Shown here one piece after another: positions 7,721 through 16,022 of a stretch of DNA of 64,000 nucleotides. Under the pieces are notes generated by a model that saw only the letters and a program-made list of their open reading frames with translations, was not told the DNA's origin and made no database searches. This stretch comes from Mycolicibacterium bacteremicum. GTDB lineage: Bacteria > Actinomycetota > Actinomycetes > Mycobacteriales > Mycobacteriaceae. The stretch is taken from positions 1 through 64,000 of the forward strand of contig NZ_MVHJ01000022.1 in assembly GCF_002086115.1 (NCBI RefSeq). The letters run 5' to 3'. The translations under genes were made by a program, and so were the position numbers. Positions within the stretch are counted from its first letter, which is position 1; each line of letters opens with the position of its first letter.

Positions 7721-9205
7721 ATGACCAGCGTAGAAGAGACGGGCGTACTGGCCGGCGACGAGCGGATGCTGATCGACGGCGAACTGCAACACACCGCCGG
7801 CGGTGCGACCTTCGATGTCATCAACCCGGCCACCGAGCAGGTCGCCGGGCAGGCCACCGACGGAACCGTCGACGATATGGCACGTGCGGTGGGAGCGGCC
7901 CGGCGCGCGTTCGACGAGACGGACTGGTCCCGCGATCTCGAGTTCCGGTACCACTGCCTGACCCAGCTGCACGAGGCGTTCGAACGCAACAAGGAGCGTC
8001 TGCGCCGCATCCTGATCACCGAGGTGGGCTGCCCGGTGAAGGTGACCGGCAGTCAGATCGAGAGCCCGATCGACGAGGTCAGACACTGGGCCGAGCACGG
8101 CCGGGCATTCGAGTACCTGGTCGACAACGGCGTGCACGACACCCCGCTGGGTCCGGCGCGGCGCAAGATCCACTACGAGCCGGTCGGCGTCGTCGGCGCC
8201 ATCACGCCGTGGAATGTGCCCTTCTATCTGAATGTGGCCGAAACGGTGCCCGCGCTGATGGCGGGAAACACCGTCGTCCTCAAGCCCGCTCAGCTCACCC
8301 CCTGGTCGGGTAGTGAGTACGGGCGCATCGTGGCCGAGGAGACCGATATCCCGGCCGGGGTGTTCAACGTCGTGGTGGGCAACGCCAACGAGGTCGGGGC
8401 AGCGCTGTCGGCGGACCCCCGGGTGGACATGATCACCTTCACCGGGTCGACCGCGACCGGCCGGGCCATCCTGGCCGCCGGTGCCGCCACCGTGAAGAAG
8501 ACGCTGTTGGAGCTGGGCGGCAAGAGTGCGCACATCGTGCTCGATGATGCCGACTTCAGCATGGCGCTGCCGATGGCCGCCCTGATGGCGTGCGTGATGA
8601 GCGGGCAGAGCTGCATCCTGCCGAGCCGCATCCTGTTGCCGCGCAGTCGGTATGACGAGGGCATCGCCATCATGGCTGCAATGATGGAGAACTTCGCGGT
8701 GGGCGATCCGTGGGATCCGGCCAACATGCAGGGTCCGCAGATCAGCCAGACCCAGCGCGAGAAGGTGCTCGGTCTGGTCACGAACGCGGTCGCCGACGGT
8801 GCCCGGCTGGTGACCGGTGGTGGTGTGCCCGAGCATCTGCCGGTGGGCTACTACACCCAGCCCACCCTGCTCGCCGACGTCGACCCCGATTCCCAGATCG
8901 CCCAGGAGGAGGTCTTCGGACCGGTGTTGGCGGTCATTCCGTACGACACCGACGAGCAGGCCATCGCGATAGCCAACAACTCGATCTACGGGCTGTCCGG
9001 CGAGGTGTCCGGTGGTGATCTGGAGCGGGCCTTCCGGGTGGCCACCCGGATGCGCACCGGCAACGTGACCATCAACGGCAAGAGCCACTTCGGCATCGGC
9101 AGCCCGTTCGGCGGCACCAAGCAGAGCGGGCTGGGTTACCGCAACGGCGCCGAGGGCTTCAAGGAGTACCTCGATGCCAAGACCATCGGCCTGCCCGACC
9201 AGTGA
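7721..9205 (+). CDS. NAD(P)-dependent aldehyde dehydrogenase
   Basis: 494 residues, the normal length for the ALDH superfamily. It oxidises an aldehyde to the acid. The cofactor region has GAITPWNVPFYLN and NTVVLKPAQLTPWS. FTGSTATGR is the nucleotide-binding turn, LELGGKSAHIVLDDAD carries the general-base Glu, and GQSCILPSR carries the catalytic Cys. The C-terminal EEVFGPVLAVIPYD and PFGGTKQSGLGYRNG are family blocks. It lies behind its own leaderless promoter and its stop overlaps the next GTG (GTGA), so it is translationally coupled to the SnoaL-like genes. It probably follows the P450 in oxidising a common substrate. Confidence 0.94.
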   Translation: MTSVEETGVLAGDERMLIDGELQHTAGGATFDVINPATEQVAGQATDGTVDDMARAVGAARRAFDETDWSRDLEFRYHCLTQLHEAFERNKERLRRILITEVGCPVKVTGSQIESPIDEVRHWAEHGRAFEYLVDNGVHDTPLGPARRKIHYEPVGVVGAITPWNVPFYLNVAETVPALMAGNTVVLKPAQLTPWSGSEYGRIVAEETDIPAGVFNVVVGNANEVGAALSADPRVDMITFTGSTATGRAILAAGAATVKKTLLELGGKSAHIVLDDADFSMALPMAALMACVMSGQSCILPSRILLPRSRYDEGIAIMAAMMENFAVGDPWDPANMQGPQISQTQREKVLGLVTNAVADGARLVTGGGVPEHLPVGYYTQPTLLADVDPDSQIAQEEVFGPVLAVIPYDTDEQAIAIANNSIYGLSGEVSGGDLERAFRVATRMRTGNVTINGKSHFGIGSPFGGTKQSGLGYRNGAEGFKEYLDAKTIGLPDQ

Positions 9206-9594
9206 CGATCGCCGACAACCTGGAGATCGCGGCGCTGCTGACCCGGTACTGCCGGGCCGTCGACGCCGGAGACTGGCCGCTGTACCGATCCCTGTTCACC
9301 GACGACGCACACGTTGACTATTCGGCGGCCGGGTTGGTCGTCGGCTCCGTCGACGAGGCGGTCACCTACCTCGCCCGACATCGCGGGTCCATCTCGGTGG
9401 GCATGCATTACGTCACCAACATCGAGAGCACCGTGGAGGGTGACACCGCCACCGCGATCGCCATGTGGTTCAACGCCGTCGGCCTGCCGGGCACCGACAC
9501 GACGAGCTTCTTCGGCGGCCGCTGGCATGACCATCTGGTGCGCGGATCGGACGGCTGGCAGATCCAGAACCTGCGACTGGAGGTGGTGTGGTGA
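9202..9594 (+). CDS. SnoaL-like / NTF2-fold protein
   Basis: 130 residues of the SnoaL-like (nuclear transport factor 2) fold: ALLTRYCRAVDAGDWPLYRSLFTDDAHVDYS is the hallmark N-terminal helix pair, and HYVTNIESTVEGDTATAIAMW gives the beta-strands. Members are dehydratases, isomerases or hydrolases on polycyclic substrates, or binding proteins. The start is GTG 9202, overlapping the aldehyde dehydrogenase TGA; the downstream gene begins with the same GTGA overlap. It is a tandem paralogue of the next gene. Substrate unknown. Confidence 0.85.
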   Translation: MTIADNLEIAALLTRYCRAVDAGDWPLYRSLFTDDAHVDYSAAGLVVGSVDEAVTYLARHRGSISVGMHYVTNIESTVEGDTATAIAMWFNAVGLPGTDTTSFFGGRWHDHLVRGSDGWQIQNLRLEVVW

Positions 9595-10004
9595 GCTGGG
9601 TGGACGACCAGCTACAGATCACCGCGCTGTTGACCCGTTATGCCCGCGCCGTCGACAGCAGTGACTGGGAGCTGTACCGGTCGGTATTCACCGCCGATGC
9701 CCACATCGATTACTCCTCGGCCGGCGCCATCAGCGGCTCACGCGAAGAGGTGGTGGACTGGTTCACCGCGAACTGGGGCCTGATCGCGTGGAGCATGCAC
9801 TACATCACCAATGTCGAGGCCCAGGTCGACGGTGACCGCGCAAGCGTACGAGCCATGTTCTACAACCCATTTCAGGTTCGCGGCCTGCCCGAGCAGAGCA
9901 CCTGCGGCGGGTACTACCACCACGAGATGGTGCGCACCGACGGCGGCTGGCGCAGCCGCCGTCTCCGCGAGGAGAGCATCTGGTTCGTCAACAAGCCGGG
10001 CTAG
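9591..10004 (+). CDS. SnoaL-like / NTF2-fold protein (tandem paralogue)
   Basis: 137 residues from GTG 9591, which overlaps the TGA of the preceding gene. ITALLTRYARAVDSSDWELYRSVFTADAHIDYSSAG aligns closely with the upstream paralogue, as does HYITNVEAQVDGD. The two may form a heterodimer, since NTF2-fold proteins commonly dimerise. It ends the cluster: convergent rlmN stops 8 bp away. A GTG three bases earlier (9588) is an alternative start. Confidence 0.85.
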   Translation: MSWVDDQLQITALLTRYARAVDSSDWELYRSVFTADAHIDYSSAGAISGSREEVVDWFTANWGLIAWSMHYITNVEAQVDGDRASVRAMFYNPFQVRGLPEQSTCGGYYHHEMVRTDGGWRSRRLREESIWFVNKPG

Positions 10005-10012
10005 CTGTACAG

Positions 10013-11104
10013 CTAGCCCTCGGCCGCCAACTGCCCACAGGCGGCGGCGATCTCACGACCGCGGGTGTCGCGCACGGTGCAGGACACGCCCTTGGCCTGG
10101 ACTCGGCGCACGAACTCGCGCTCGACCGGTTTGGGACTGGCGTCCCATTCGCTTCCCGGCGTGGGGTTGAGCGGGATCAGGTTGACGTGCACGAGTGGCC
10201 CCAGCTTGCTGTGCAACTTCTTGCCCAGCAGATCAGCACGCCACGGCTGGTCGTTCACATCACGGATCAGGGCGTACTCCACCGAGACCCGGCGGCCGGT
10301 GACATCGGCGTAGTAGCGGGCCGCATCGAGCACCTCGTCGACCCTCCAGCGGTTGTTCACCGGGACCAGGGTGTCGCGCAGTTCGTCATCCGGGGTGTGC
10401 AGCGACAGTGCCAGTGTCACACCGAGTTTCTCGTCGGCGAGCTTGCGGATGGCCGGCGCCAGCCCGACGGTGGACACCGTCACCGATCGCGCGCCGATCC
10501 CGAATCCCTCCGGCGGCGGAGCGATGATGCGCTTCACGGCGGCGACCACCCGGTTGTAGTTGGCCAGCGGCTCCCCCATCCCCATGAAGACGATGTTGGA
10601 GAGCCTGCCGTCATGTTCGGACCGCATCGCCGAGGACGCGGCCCGCACCTGCTCCAGGATCTCGGCGGTGGACAGATTGCGTTGCAGACCGCCCTGTCCC
10701 GTCGCACAGAACGGGCACGCCATCCCGCAGCCGGCCTGCGATGAGATGCACACCGTGTTGCGCTGCGGGTAGCGCATCAGCACCGATTCGAAGGTGGTGC
10801 CGTCCAGGGCGCGCCACAACGTCTTACGGGTCTCGCCGGCATCGCACTGGATCTGCCGGGCCGGGGTGATCAAGGTCGGGAAGAGCGCCTCGGCCACCTG
10901 GTCACGGACGGCCGCCGGCAGGTCGGTCATCTCGTGTGCGTCGGTGCTCAACCGGCCGTAGTAGTGGTTGGCCAACTGCTTGGCCCGGAATTTGGGCAGA
11001 CCGAGCTCGGCGACGGCCGCGACCCGGCCATCGGCATCGAGGTCGGCGAGGTGCCGCGGCGGCAGTCCGCGTCGCGGTGCATCGAAAACCAGTTCCTGCT
11101 TCAT
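10013..11104 (-). CDS. rlmN: 23S rRNA (adenine(2503)-C2)/tRNA A37 methyltransferase RlmN
   Basis: 363 residues, a radical-SAM enzyme that methylates C2 of A2503 in 23S rRNA and A37 of some tRNAs. The radical-SAM cluster motif is CGMACPFC (Cys126, Cys130, Cys133). The covalent methyl-carrier Cys is in AACGQL near residue 356, equivalent to Cys355 of the E. coli enzyme. NIVFMGMGEPLANYN and SLHTPDDELRDTLVPVN are family blocks. It corresponds to Rv2880c and marks the start of the conserved core block. The LysR stop lies 14 bp upstream in the same direction. Confidence 0.97.
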   Translation of the reverse strand: MKQELVFDAPRRGLPPRHLADLDADGRVAAVAELGLPKFRAKQLANHYYGRLSTDAHEMTDLPAAVRDQVAEALFPTLITPARQIQCDAGETRKTLWRALDGTTFESVLMRYPQRNTVCISSQAGCGMACPFCATGQGGLQRNLSTAEILEQVRAASSAMRSEHDGRLSNIVFMGMGEPLANYNRVVAAVKRIIAPPPEGFGIGARSVTVSTVGLAPAIRKLADEKLGVTLALSLHTPDDELRDTLVPVNNRWRVDEVLDAARYYADVTGRRVSVEYALIRDVNDQPWRADLLGKKLHSKLGPLVHVNLIPLNPTPGSEWDASPKPVEREFVRRVQAKGVSCTVRDTRGREIAAACGQLAAEG

Positions 11105-11118
11105 CGTCAGCTCCAGTA

Positions 11119-11970
11119 TCAGGCTTGTTCGGCCAGGACGTCACGTACGGTCTGCTCGACCGCTTCCAGGACCGCGGAATCCATCCCGGTGCGGCCGCGC
11201 ACGAACACCGACGCCCGGTTGGCCGGCGGGAGTCCCTCGGCCGGGCACAATCCGTCGGGTAAGCGGCCGATCATCGGCAGCAGCGCCACTCCCAGGCCCG
11301 ACCGGACGGCCGCGTACAGGCCGGACAGATCGGCGGATTCGGCGGCGATGCGGTAATCGGTGCCCAGCCGTTCCAGGGTTGCGAAGGTCGGCTCGCGCAG
11401 CGTGCAGGGTTCGGAGAACATCACCACGGGCAGCGGTTGTCCCGCCGACAGCTCGAAACCGCGGCCGGACACCCATTTCAGCGCCAGCATTCCGGATGCG
11501 TGCGCGGGATCCAGGCCGGAGCCGTCCAGCATGACGGCCAGGTCGACGTGCCCGTGTTCGATCGCGTCGGCCAGCATGACGTTGCGGTCGAGGCGGAACC
11601 GCAACCGCCAGTCCGGCAGCCGTTCACCGAGGGCGGCGGTCAGCCGCGGCAACATCACGTCGGCACCGTGCTCGGTCGCCCCGATCAACAGGACCCGCTC
11701 CTCGGCGGCCCCGAGGTCGAGCAGGGCGGCATCGTGCGCGGCGAGGATGGTGCGCGCGTGGCCCAGCACGCGGTGCCCCAGTTCGGTGAACGCGATGCCG
11801 CGGCCGGACCGTTCGACGACCGGGCCGCCGACGACGGCCTCGATACGGCGCACGTGCTGGCTGACCGCCGACTGCGTCATGTGCAACACGGCCGCCGCGC
11901 GGTGAAACCCGCCACAGTCCGCGACCGCGACGACGCTGCGCAGCGGCGCGATATCGAGGACCTGACCCAT
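11119..11970 (-). CDS. LysR-family transcriptional regulator
   Basis: 283 residues. The N-terminal winged HTH is APLRSVVAVADCGGFHRAAAVLHMTQSAVSQHVRRIEAVVG, typical LysR, and RSGRGIAFTELGHRVLGHAR follows the helix. The periplasmic-binding-like effector domain begins near VLLIGATEHGADV. It is divergent from an EamA-type exporter at 12119, with a strong inverted repeat between them. LysR regulators commonly control such a divergent transporter. Effector unknown. Confidence 0.9.
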   Translation of the reverse strand: MGQVLDIAPLRSVVAVADCGGFHRAAAVLHMTQSAVSQHVRRIEAVVGGPVVERSGRGIAFTELGHRVLGHARTILAAHDAALLDLGAAEERVLLIGATEHGADVMLPRLTAALGERLPDWRLRFRLDRNVMLADAIEHGHVDLAVMLDGSGLDPAHASGMLALKWVSGRGFELSAGQPLPVVMFSEPCTLREPTFATLERLGTDYRIAAESADLSGLYAAVRSGLGVALLPMIGRLPDGLCPAEGLPPANRASVFVRGRTGMDSAVLEAVEQTVRDVLAEQA

Positions 11971-12052
11971 GCCGACAAGGTACTCCGATCAGCGGTAACG
12001 ATCAAAAGACCGAAAAAAACCACGCAGTTTCACCCGTAGGACGCATCGACCG

Positions 12053-12077
12053 ATCACGATTGTCGATCGATCGTGAT
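12053..12077. promoter_or_regulatory. candidate LysR operator between the LysR and EamA genes
   Basis: ATCACGAT (12053-12060) and ATCGTGAT (12070-12077) are perfect inverted arms separated by nine bases, in the middle of the 148-bp divergent gap. The next base pair outward also nearly pairs. This is the expected location for the LysR recognition site. Binding is inferred. Confidence 0.5.
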
Positions 12078-12118
12078 TGCCGATATTCGTTGGACCGGGC
12101 CCGCCGGCAACCCCCACC

Positions 12119-13090
12119 ATGAGAACCATGACGCCGACCCGGATGCCGATGCGCACGGCGACCGCCGTGACCTTCTTCTATGCGCTGGGGTACCCGATCG
12201 GCAACATCGCCGTCCACGCGTTGTCGCCGATGGCCGTGCTGGCGTTGCGATTCGGTCTTGCCGGCACCATCCTCGGCATCTGGGCACTGGCCGCGCGAGT
12301 GCGGATCCCGGCCGGGCGCACCCTGGCCCATGTCGCGGTGGCGGGGCTGCTGATGCAGGCCGTCCAGTTCTGCGCGCTGTATGTGGCCATCCAACGCGGC
12401 GCGCCCGCCGTGCTGTGCGCGGTCGTCATCGCGATGAACCCGGTCGCCACCGCCCTACTGGCCGCGGCGTTCCTGCGCGACCGGTTGACCCCGGGCCGGA
12501 TCGTCGCGCTGGTGCTGGGGGTGGCCGCGGTGCTCGCCGCGTGTGCCACCCGACTGATCGCGACCGGCGGTGTCGATCCCGTGGTCGGACTGTTGCTCGT
12601 GGCCCTGCTGGGCTTGGCCGCCGGCGGGGTCTACCAGCAGCGCTTCTGTGCCGATGTCGACTTCCGGGCGTCCACGTCGGTGCAGAACCTGGTGGCCTTC
12701 GTCCCGGCGCTCGCACTGGCGCTGACCACGCCGGTCGTCGTCCACGATGCCGCCCGGGCCGTGCTCGGGGTCGCCGGCGTGGTGCTGCTCAATGCGGTGA
12801 TCGGGGTGTCGATGTATGTCCGGGCGATCAACCTGCACGGCGCGTCCTCGGTGGCCATGCTGTTCTGCGTCATCCCCGCCGTTGCCGGCGTGCTGTCCTG
12901 GCTGATGCTCGGCGAGCGCGTCGACATCGGGATCGGGGCAGGCCTGGTGCTGGGCGCGCTGGCGTGCTGGCTGAACGCACGGTCGGGACGCAGCCGGGGG
13001 TCAGGCAAGCAGCGTGAGGACGATCCAGCCGACGACGGCCGAGGGCAGCATCGCGTCGATGCGGTCCATGATGCCGCCGTGCCCCGGTAG
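12119..13090 (+). CDS. EamA/DMT-superfamily transporter
   Basis: 323 residues with ten predicted hydrophobic segments in two EamA repeats. Examples are TFFYALGYPIGNIAVHAL, ALRFGLAGTILGIWAL, AVVIAMNPVATALLAAAFLRDRL and AMLFCVIPAVAGVLSWLMLGE. The MNPV...LL.A.FLRDR and V..VLSWLMLGE blocks are the usual ends of the two repeats. It is an inner-membrane exporter or importer of small metabolites, substrate unknown. ATG 12119 is chosen because the sequence before it is not transporter-like; the frame opens at 12077. The last 30 codons are antisense to the end of cdsA (90-bp convergent overlap) and read as a charged non-membrane tail. Confidence 0.85.
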   Translation: MRTMTPTRMPMRTATAVTFFYALGYPIGNIAVHALSPMAVLALRFGLAGTILGIWALAARVRIPAGRTLAHVAVAGLLMQAVQFCALYVAIQRGAPAVLCAVVIAMNPVATALLAAAFLRDRLTPGRIVALVLGVAAVLAACATRLIATGGVDPVVGLLLVALLGLAAGGVYQQRFCADVDFRASTSVQNLVAFVPALALALTTPVVVHDAARAVLGVAGVVLLNAVIGVSMYVRAINLHGASSVAMLFCVIPAVAGVLSWLMLGERVDIGIGAGLVLGALACWLNARSGRSRGSGKQREDDPADDGRGQHRVDAVHDAAVPR

Positions 13091-13870
13091 CAGTGTGCCC
13101 ATGTCCTTGATGCCCAGATCCCGCTTGACCTGAGACTCGACCAGGTCGCCCAGGACACCGGTGATGACCAGCAGCACGCCCAGCGGCACACCGATCCAGG
13201 CCGGCTTGTCCAGCAGGAAGGTGACCGACAGGATCGCGGCGGCGGTGCCGAAGACCAGCGAGCCGCCCAGGCCCTCCCAGGATTTCTTGGGGCTGATCGC
13301 CGGCGCCATCAGATGCTTGCCGAACAGCACGCCGGCGACGTATCCGCCGATATCGGCGAACACCACGGTCGCGATGACGGTGAACACCCGCCCGCCGCCG
13401 TCCTCGGCGAAGATCAGCAGTGCGGTGAACGCCGCGAACATGGGCACCCAGGTGGCCAACAGCACCGACACCGCGATATCACGCAGATAGTTGACGGGTT
13501 GTTTGTTCAGCCCCTGGCCCAGCAGCCGCCAGACCATGCAGATCACGATGGTTCCGGCGTAGGCACCGAGCAGTCCTGTCGCCCCGTAGGGCCAGGTCAA
13601 CCAGATCATCGCCTGCCCGCCGACCAGCAGCGGCACGGTCGGCAGCGCGAACCCCTGCTCGCGCAGGCGCCGGATCACCTCGTGGGTGGCGATCGCGATC
13701 GCCACCGCCAGCAGCGGTAGCCACCACAGCGGCGCGAACAGCAGTGTGCCGATCGCCAGCCCGCCCAGGACGACGCCGACGGCAATGGCCGCGGGCAGGT
13801 CACGGCCTGCGCGCGAAGATTTTTTCGGTGGGTCGGCGTCTACCACTGGACTGCCCTGCTGAAAGGTCAT
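13001..13870 (-). CDS. cdsA: phosphatidate cytidylyltransferase (CDP-diacylglycerol synthase)
   Basis: 289 residues, an integral membrane enzyme that makes CDP-diacylglycerol from phosphatidate and CTP. The signature near the C-terminus is ESQVKRDLGIKDMGTLLPGH followed by GGIMDRIDAML, and several membrane segments precede it. It corresponds to Rv2881c. Its ATG overlaps the frr stop (ATGA at 13868-13872), giving translational coupling in the conserved pyrH-frr-cdsA unit. The soluble N-terminus VDADPPKKSSRAGRD is short and charged. Its 3' end is overlapped by the convergent EamA gene. Confidence 0.96.
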   Translation of the reverse strand: MTFQQGSPVVDADPPKKSSRAGRDLPAAIAVGVVLGGLAIGTLLFAPLWWLPLLAVAIAIATHEVIRRLREQGFALPTVPLLVGGQAMIWLTWPYGATGLLGAYAGTIVICMVWRLLGQGLNKQPVNYLRDIAVSVLLATWVPMFAAFTALLIFAEDGGGRVFTVIATVVFADIGGYVAGVLFGKHLMAPAISPKKSWEGLGGSLVFGTAAAILSVTFLLDKPAWIGVPLGVLLVITGVLGDLVESQVKRDLGIKDMGTLLPGHGGIMDRIDAMLPSAVVGWIVLTLLA

Positions 13871-14427
13871 CAGACCTCCAACAGCTCGCCTTCTTTGTGC
13901 TTGACCAACTCGTCGATCTGGTTCACGTACTGCCCGGTGGTCTTGTCCAGATCCTTCTCGGCGCGCCCGACCTCGTCCTCACCGGCCTCGCCGTCCTTCT
14001 TGATGCGGGCCAGTTCGTCCATCGCCTTGCGCCGGATGTTGCGCACCGAGACCTTGGCGTCCTCACCCTTGCCCTTGGCCTGCTTGACCAGTTCACGGCG
14101 GCGCTCCTCGGTGAGCTGCGGCACCGAGATCCGGATGACGCTGCCGTCGTTGGAGGGGTTGACGCCCAGATCGGAGTTGCGGATCGCATCCTCGATGGCC
14201 TTGAGCTGGTTGGCCTCGTACGGCTTGATGACCACCAACCGCGCCTCCGGCACGTTGATGCTGGAGAGCTGGGTGATCGGGGTCATCGAGCCGTAGTAAT
14301 CGATGTTCAGGCGGGAGAACATGCCGGGGTTGGCACGGCCGGTGCGGATCGACGACAGGTCGTCGCGAGCCACCGACACCGCCTTCTCCATCTTCTCCTC
14401 GGCGTCGAAGAGGGTTTCGTCGATCAC
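13870..14427 (-). CDS. frr: ribosome recycling factor
   Basis: 185 residues, the standard length. RRF splits post-termination ribosomes together with EF-G. MIDETLFDAEEKMEKAVSVARDDLSSIRTGRANPGMF is the family N-terminus, and RRRELVKQAKGKGEDAKVSVRNIRRKAMDEL the long helical region. It lies 24 bp downstream of pyrH and overlaps cdsA by ATGA. It corresponds to Rv2882c. Confidence 0.97.
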   Translation of the reverse strand: MIDETLFDAEEKMEKAVSVARDDLSSIRTGRANPGMFSRLNIDYYGSMTPITQLSSINVPEARLVVIKPYEANQLKAIEDAIRNSDLGVNPSNDGSVIRISVPQLTEERRRELVKQAKGKGEDAKVSVRNIRRKAMDELARIKKDGEAGEDEVGRAEKDLDKTTGQYVNQIDELVKHKEGELLEV

Positions 14428-14451
14428 GTGTCTATCTCCTTCAGGGCGCGC

Positions 14452-15195
14452 TCAGCTGGTGACCAGTGTTCCGATCTTCTCACCTGCGACCGCTCGCGCG
14501 ATATTGCCGTCGGTGAGGAGATTGAACACCAGGATGGGCATGCCGTTGTCCATGCAGAGGCTGAAGGCAGTGGAATCGGCCACCTGCAGGCCCCGGTCGA
14601 TCACTTCGCGGTGGGTGATGGCGGTCAGTAGTTGTGCGTCCGGGTCTTTGCGCGGGTCGGCGGTGAAGACACCGTCGACGGCCTTGGCCATGAGCACCAC
14701 CTCGGCGCCGATCTCGAGTGCGCGCTGCGCGGCGGTGGTGTCGGTGGAGAAGTACGGCAGGCCCATGCCGGCACCGAAGATGACGACCCGCCCCTTCTCC
14801 AGGTGTCTGCGCGCCCGCAGCGGGATGTAGGGCTCGGCGACCTGACCCATCGTGATGGCGGTCTGCACCCGCGTGTCGATGCCTTCCTTCTGCAGGAAGT
14901 CCTGCAGCGCAAGGCTGTTCATCACGGTGCCGAGCATGCCCATGTAGTCGCTGCGGGTGCGTTCCATCCCGCGCTGCTGCAGTTGGGCGCCGCGGAAGAA
15001 GTTGCCGCCGCCGATGACGACGGCGACCTGCGCGCCGGCCCGCACGACGTCGGCGATCTGGCGGGCGACCAGGGCGACGACGTCGGGGTCGAGCCCGACC
15101 TGGCCGCCGCCGAACATCTCGCCACCGAGTTTGAGCAGGACCCGCGTATAGGCGGGTCGAATGATTCCGGGGCTCGTGCTGCCTGGCTCGGCCAT
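14452..15195 (-). CDS. pyrH: UMP kinase
   Basis: 247 residues of the amino-acid-kinase fold, phosphorylating UMP to UDP in pyrimidine synthesis. RVLLKLGGEMFGGG is the phosphate-binding loop, VVIGGGNFFRG and GLPYFSTDTTAAQRALE are conserved, and KAVDGVFTADPRKDPDA is near the ATP site. ATG 15195 (MAEPGSTSPGIIRP) is chosen because UMP-kinase homology begins a few residues later; the frame is open far upstream to 15699 without family sequence. It heads the pyrH-frr-cdsA unit and corresponds to Rv2883c. About 95 bp separate it from the methyltransferase gene upstream on the same strand. Confidence 0.96.
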   Translation of the reverse strand: MAEPGSTSPGIIRPAYTRVLLKLGGEMFGGGQVGLDPDVVALVARQIADVVRAGAQVAVVIGGGNFFRGAQLQQRGMERTRSDYMGMLGTVMNSLALQDFLQKEGIDTRVQTAITMGQVAEPYIPLRARRHLEKGRVVIFGAGMGLPYFSTDTTAAQRALEIGAEVVLMAKAVDGVFTADPRKDPDAQLLTAITHREVIDRGLQVADSTAFSLCMDNGMPILVFNLLTDGNIARAVAGEKIGTLVTS

Positions 15196-15289
15196 CAGAC
15201 TCCTTCGGTCCCGCGACACCTGATCCGGAGTCAATCCTGCCTCATGATGGTGTCCCGGCGACTTCGGGGTGCGAGGCGCGTGTCGCGTC

Positions 15290-15976
15290 TCAGGCCAGAT
15301 GCGCCGACAGCAGCCAGGCACCGACCGACTTGAGACCGCTGTCCTCGTCGCGGATGTCGGTTGGCGCGAACGGTCCGGCGGCGACGACCGCGGCGGGCAG
15401 GTTGGCGTGGATGCGGGCGGGCCGGATCTCGTCGATGTGCCAGTACCTACCGACGACCTCCCGCAGTTCGGGCTCGGTGACGGCGTGCACCGGGCCGCCC
15501 GCGGGCAGCGCCCCGGCGTCGAAGACCAGGACGAAGTAGGAGGCGCCCGGCGCGGCGGCCCGCACGATCGACTGCTGATACCCCTCGCGCAGTTCGACCG
15601 GCATGGAGTGGAAGAGCGTCGAGTCGATGATGGTGCCGAAGCGGCCGTCGTAGCCGGTGAACGCACTGATGTCGGCGACGTCGAACGAGGCATTGGCAAG
15701 TCCGCGGGCGGCGGCCTGCGCGCGGGCCAGGTCGATGGCGGTCGGCGAAAGATCCAGGCCGACCGTCGTGAACCCGCGGGCGGCCAGCTCCAGCGCGGTG
15801 GCGGCCTCGCCGCATCCGGCGTCGAGCACCTCGCCGTGCACCCGCCCGGACTCGATGAGCGCGGCGATATCGGGTTGCGGGGCGCCGATGCTCCACGGCG
15901 GACGGGCGCCCTCGAATTCGGGCGCGTCGCCGCGGTAGGCCTGTTCGAACATGTCCTGCGGTTCCGGTGCGGTCAT
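15290..15976 (-). CDS. SAM-dependent methyltransferase, Rv0560c-like
   Basis: 228 residues, class I Rossmann methyltransferase: VLDAGCGEAATALELAARG is motif I, TVGLDLSP motif II, and NASFDVADISAFTGYDGRF and IIDSTLFHSMPVELREGY follow. From memory these blocks match M. tuberculosis Rv0560c almost word for word (ARPPWSIG, STLFHSMPVE, VRAAAPGASYFVLVFD, LLSAHL). Rv0560c is a salicylate-inducible methyltransferase that can N-methylate and inactivate some antitubercular compounds. Here it is divergent from an Rv2887-like MarR gene, the known repressor of Rv0560c, with two palindromes in the 45-bp gap. Physiological substrate unknown; a quinone or phenolic has been suggested for the family. Confidence 0.9.
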   Translation of the reverse strand: MTAPEPQDMFEQAYRGDAPEFEGARPPWSIGAPQPDIAALIESGRVHGEVLDAGCGEAATALELAARGFTTVGLDLSPTAIDLARAQAAARGLANASFDVADISAFTGYDGRFGTIIDSTLFHSMPVELREGYQQSIVRAAAPGASYFVLVFDAGALPAGGPVHAVTEPELREVVGRYWHIDEIRPARIHANLPAAVVAAGPFAPTDIRDEDSGLKSVGAWLLSAHLA

Positions 15977-15985
15977 GATTCCGGT

Positions 15986-16022
15986 ATATCAATGCGGTTG
16001 ATATGTGTCAATATGGTTGACA
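15986..16022. promoter_or_regulatory. two tandem palindromes, probable MarR operators
   Basis: ATATCAA-N5-TTGATAT at 15986-16004 and TGTCAA-N5-TTGACA at 16006-16022 are both perfect inverted repeats. Their centres are 19 bp apart, about two helical turns, so two dimers could bind the same face. They fill the gap between the methyltransferase and MarR starts; the second touches the MarR ATG. This is a textbook autoregulated MarR arrangement, with binding inferred. Confidence 0.7.

Noticed and set aside
6986..9088. 700-codon minus-strand frame opposite TetR2 and aldehyde dehydrogenase
   Set aside because: The plus strand has complete enzyme motifs; the antisense translation is low in hydrophobic residues and has no family pattern.
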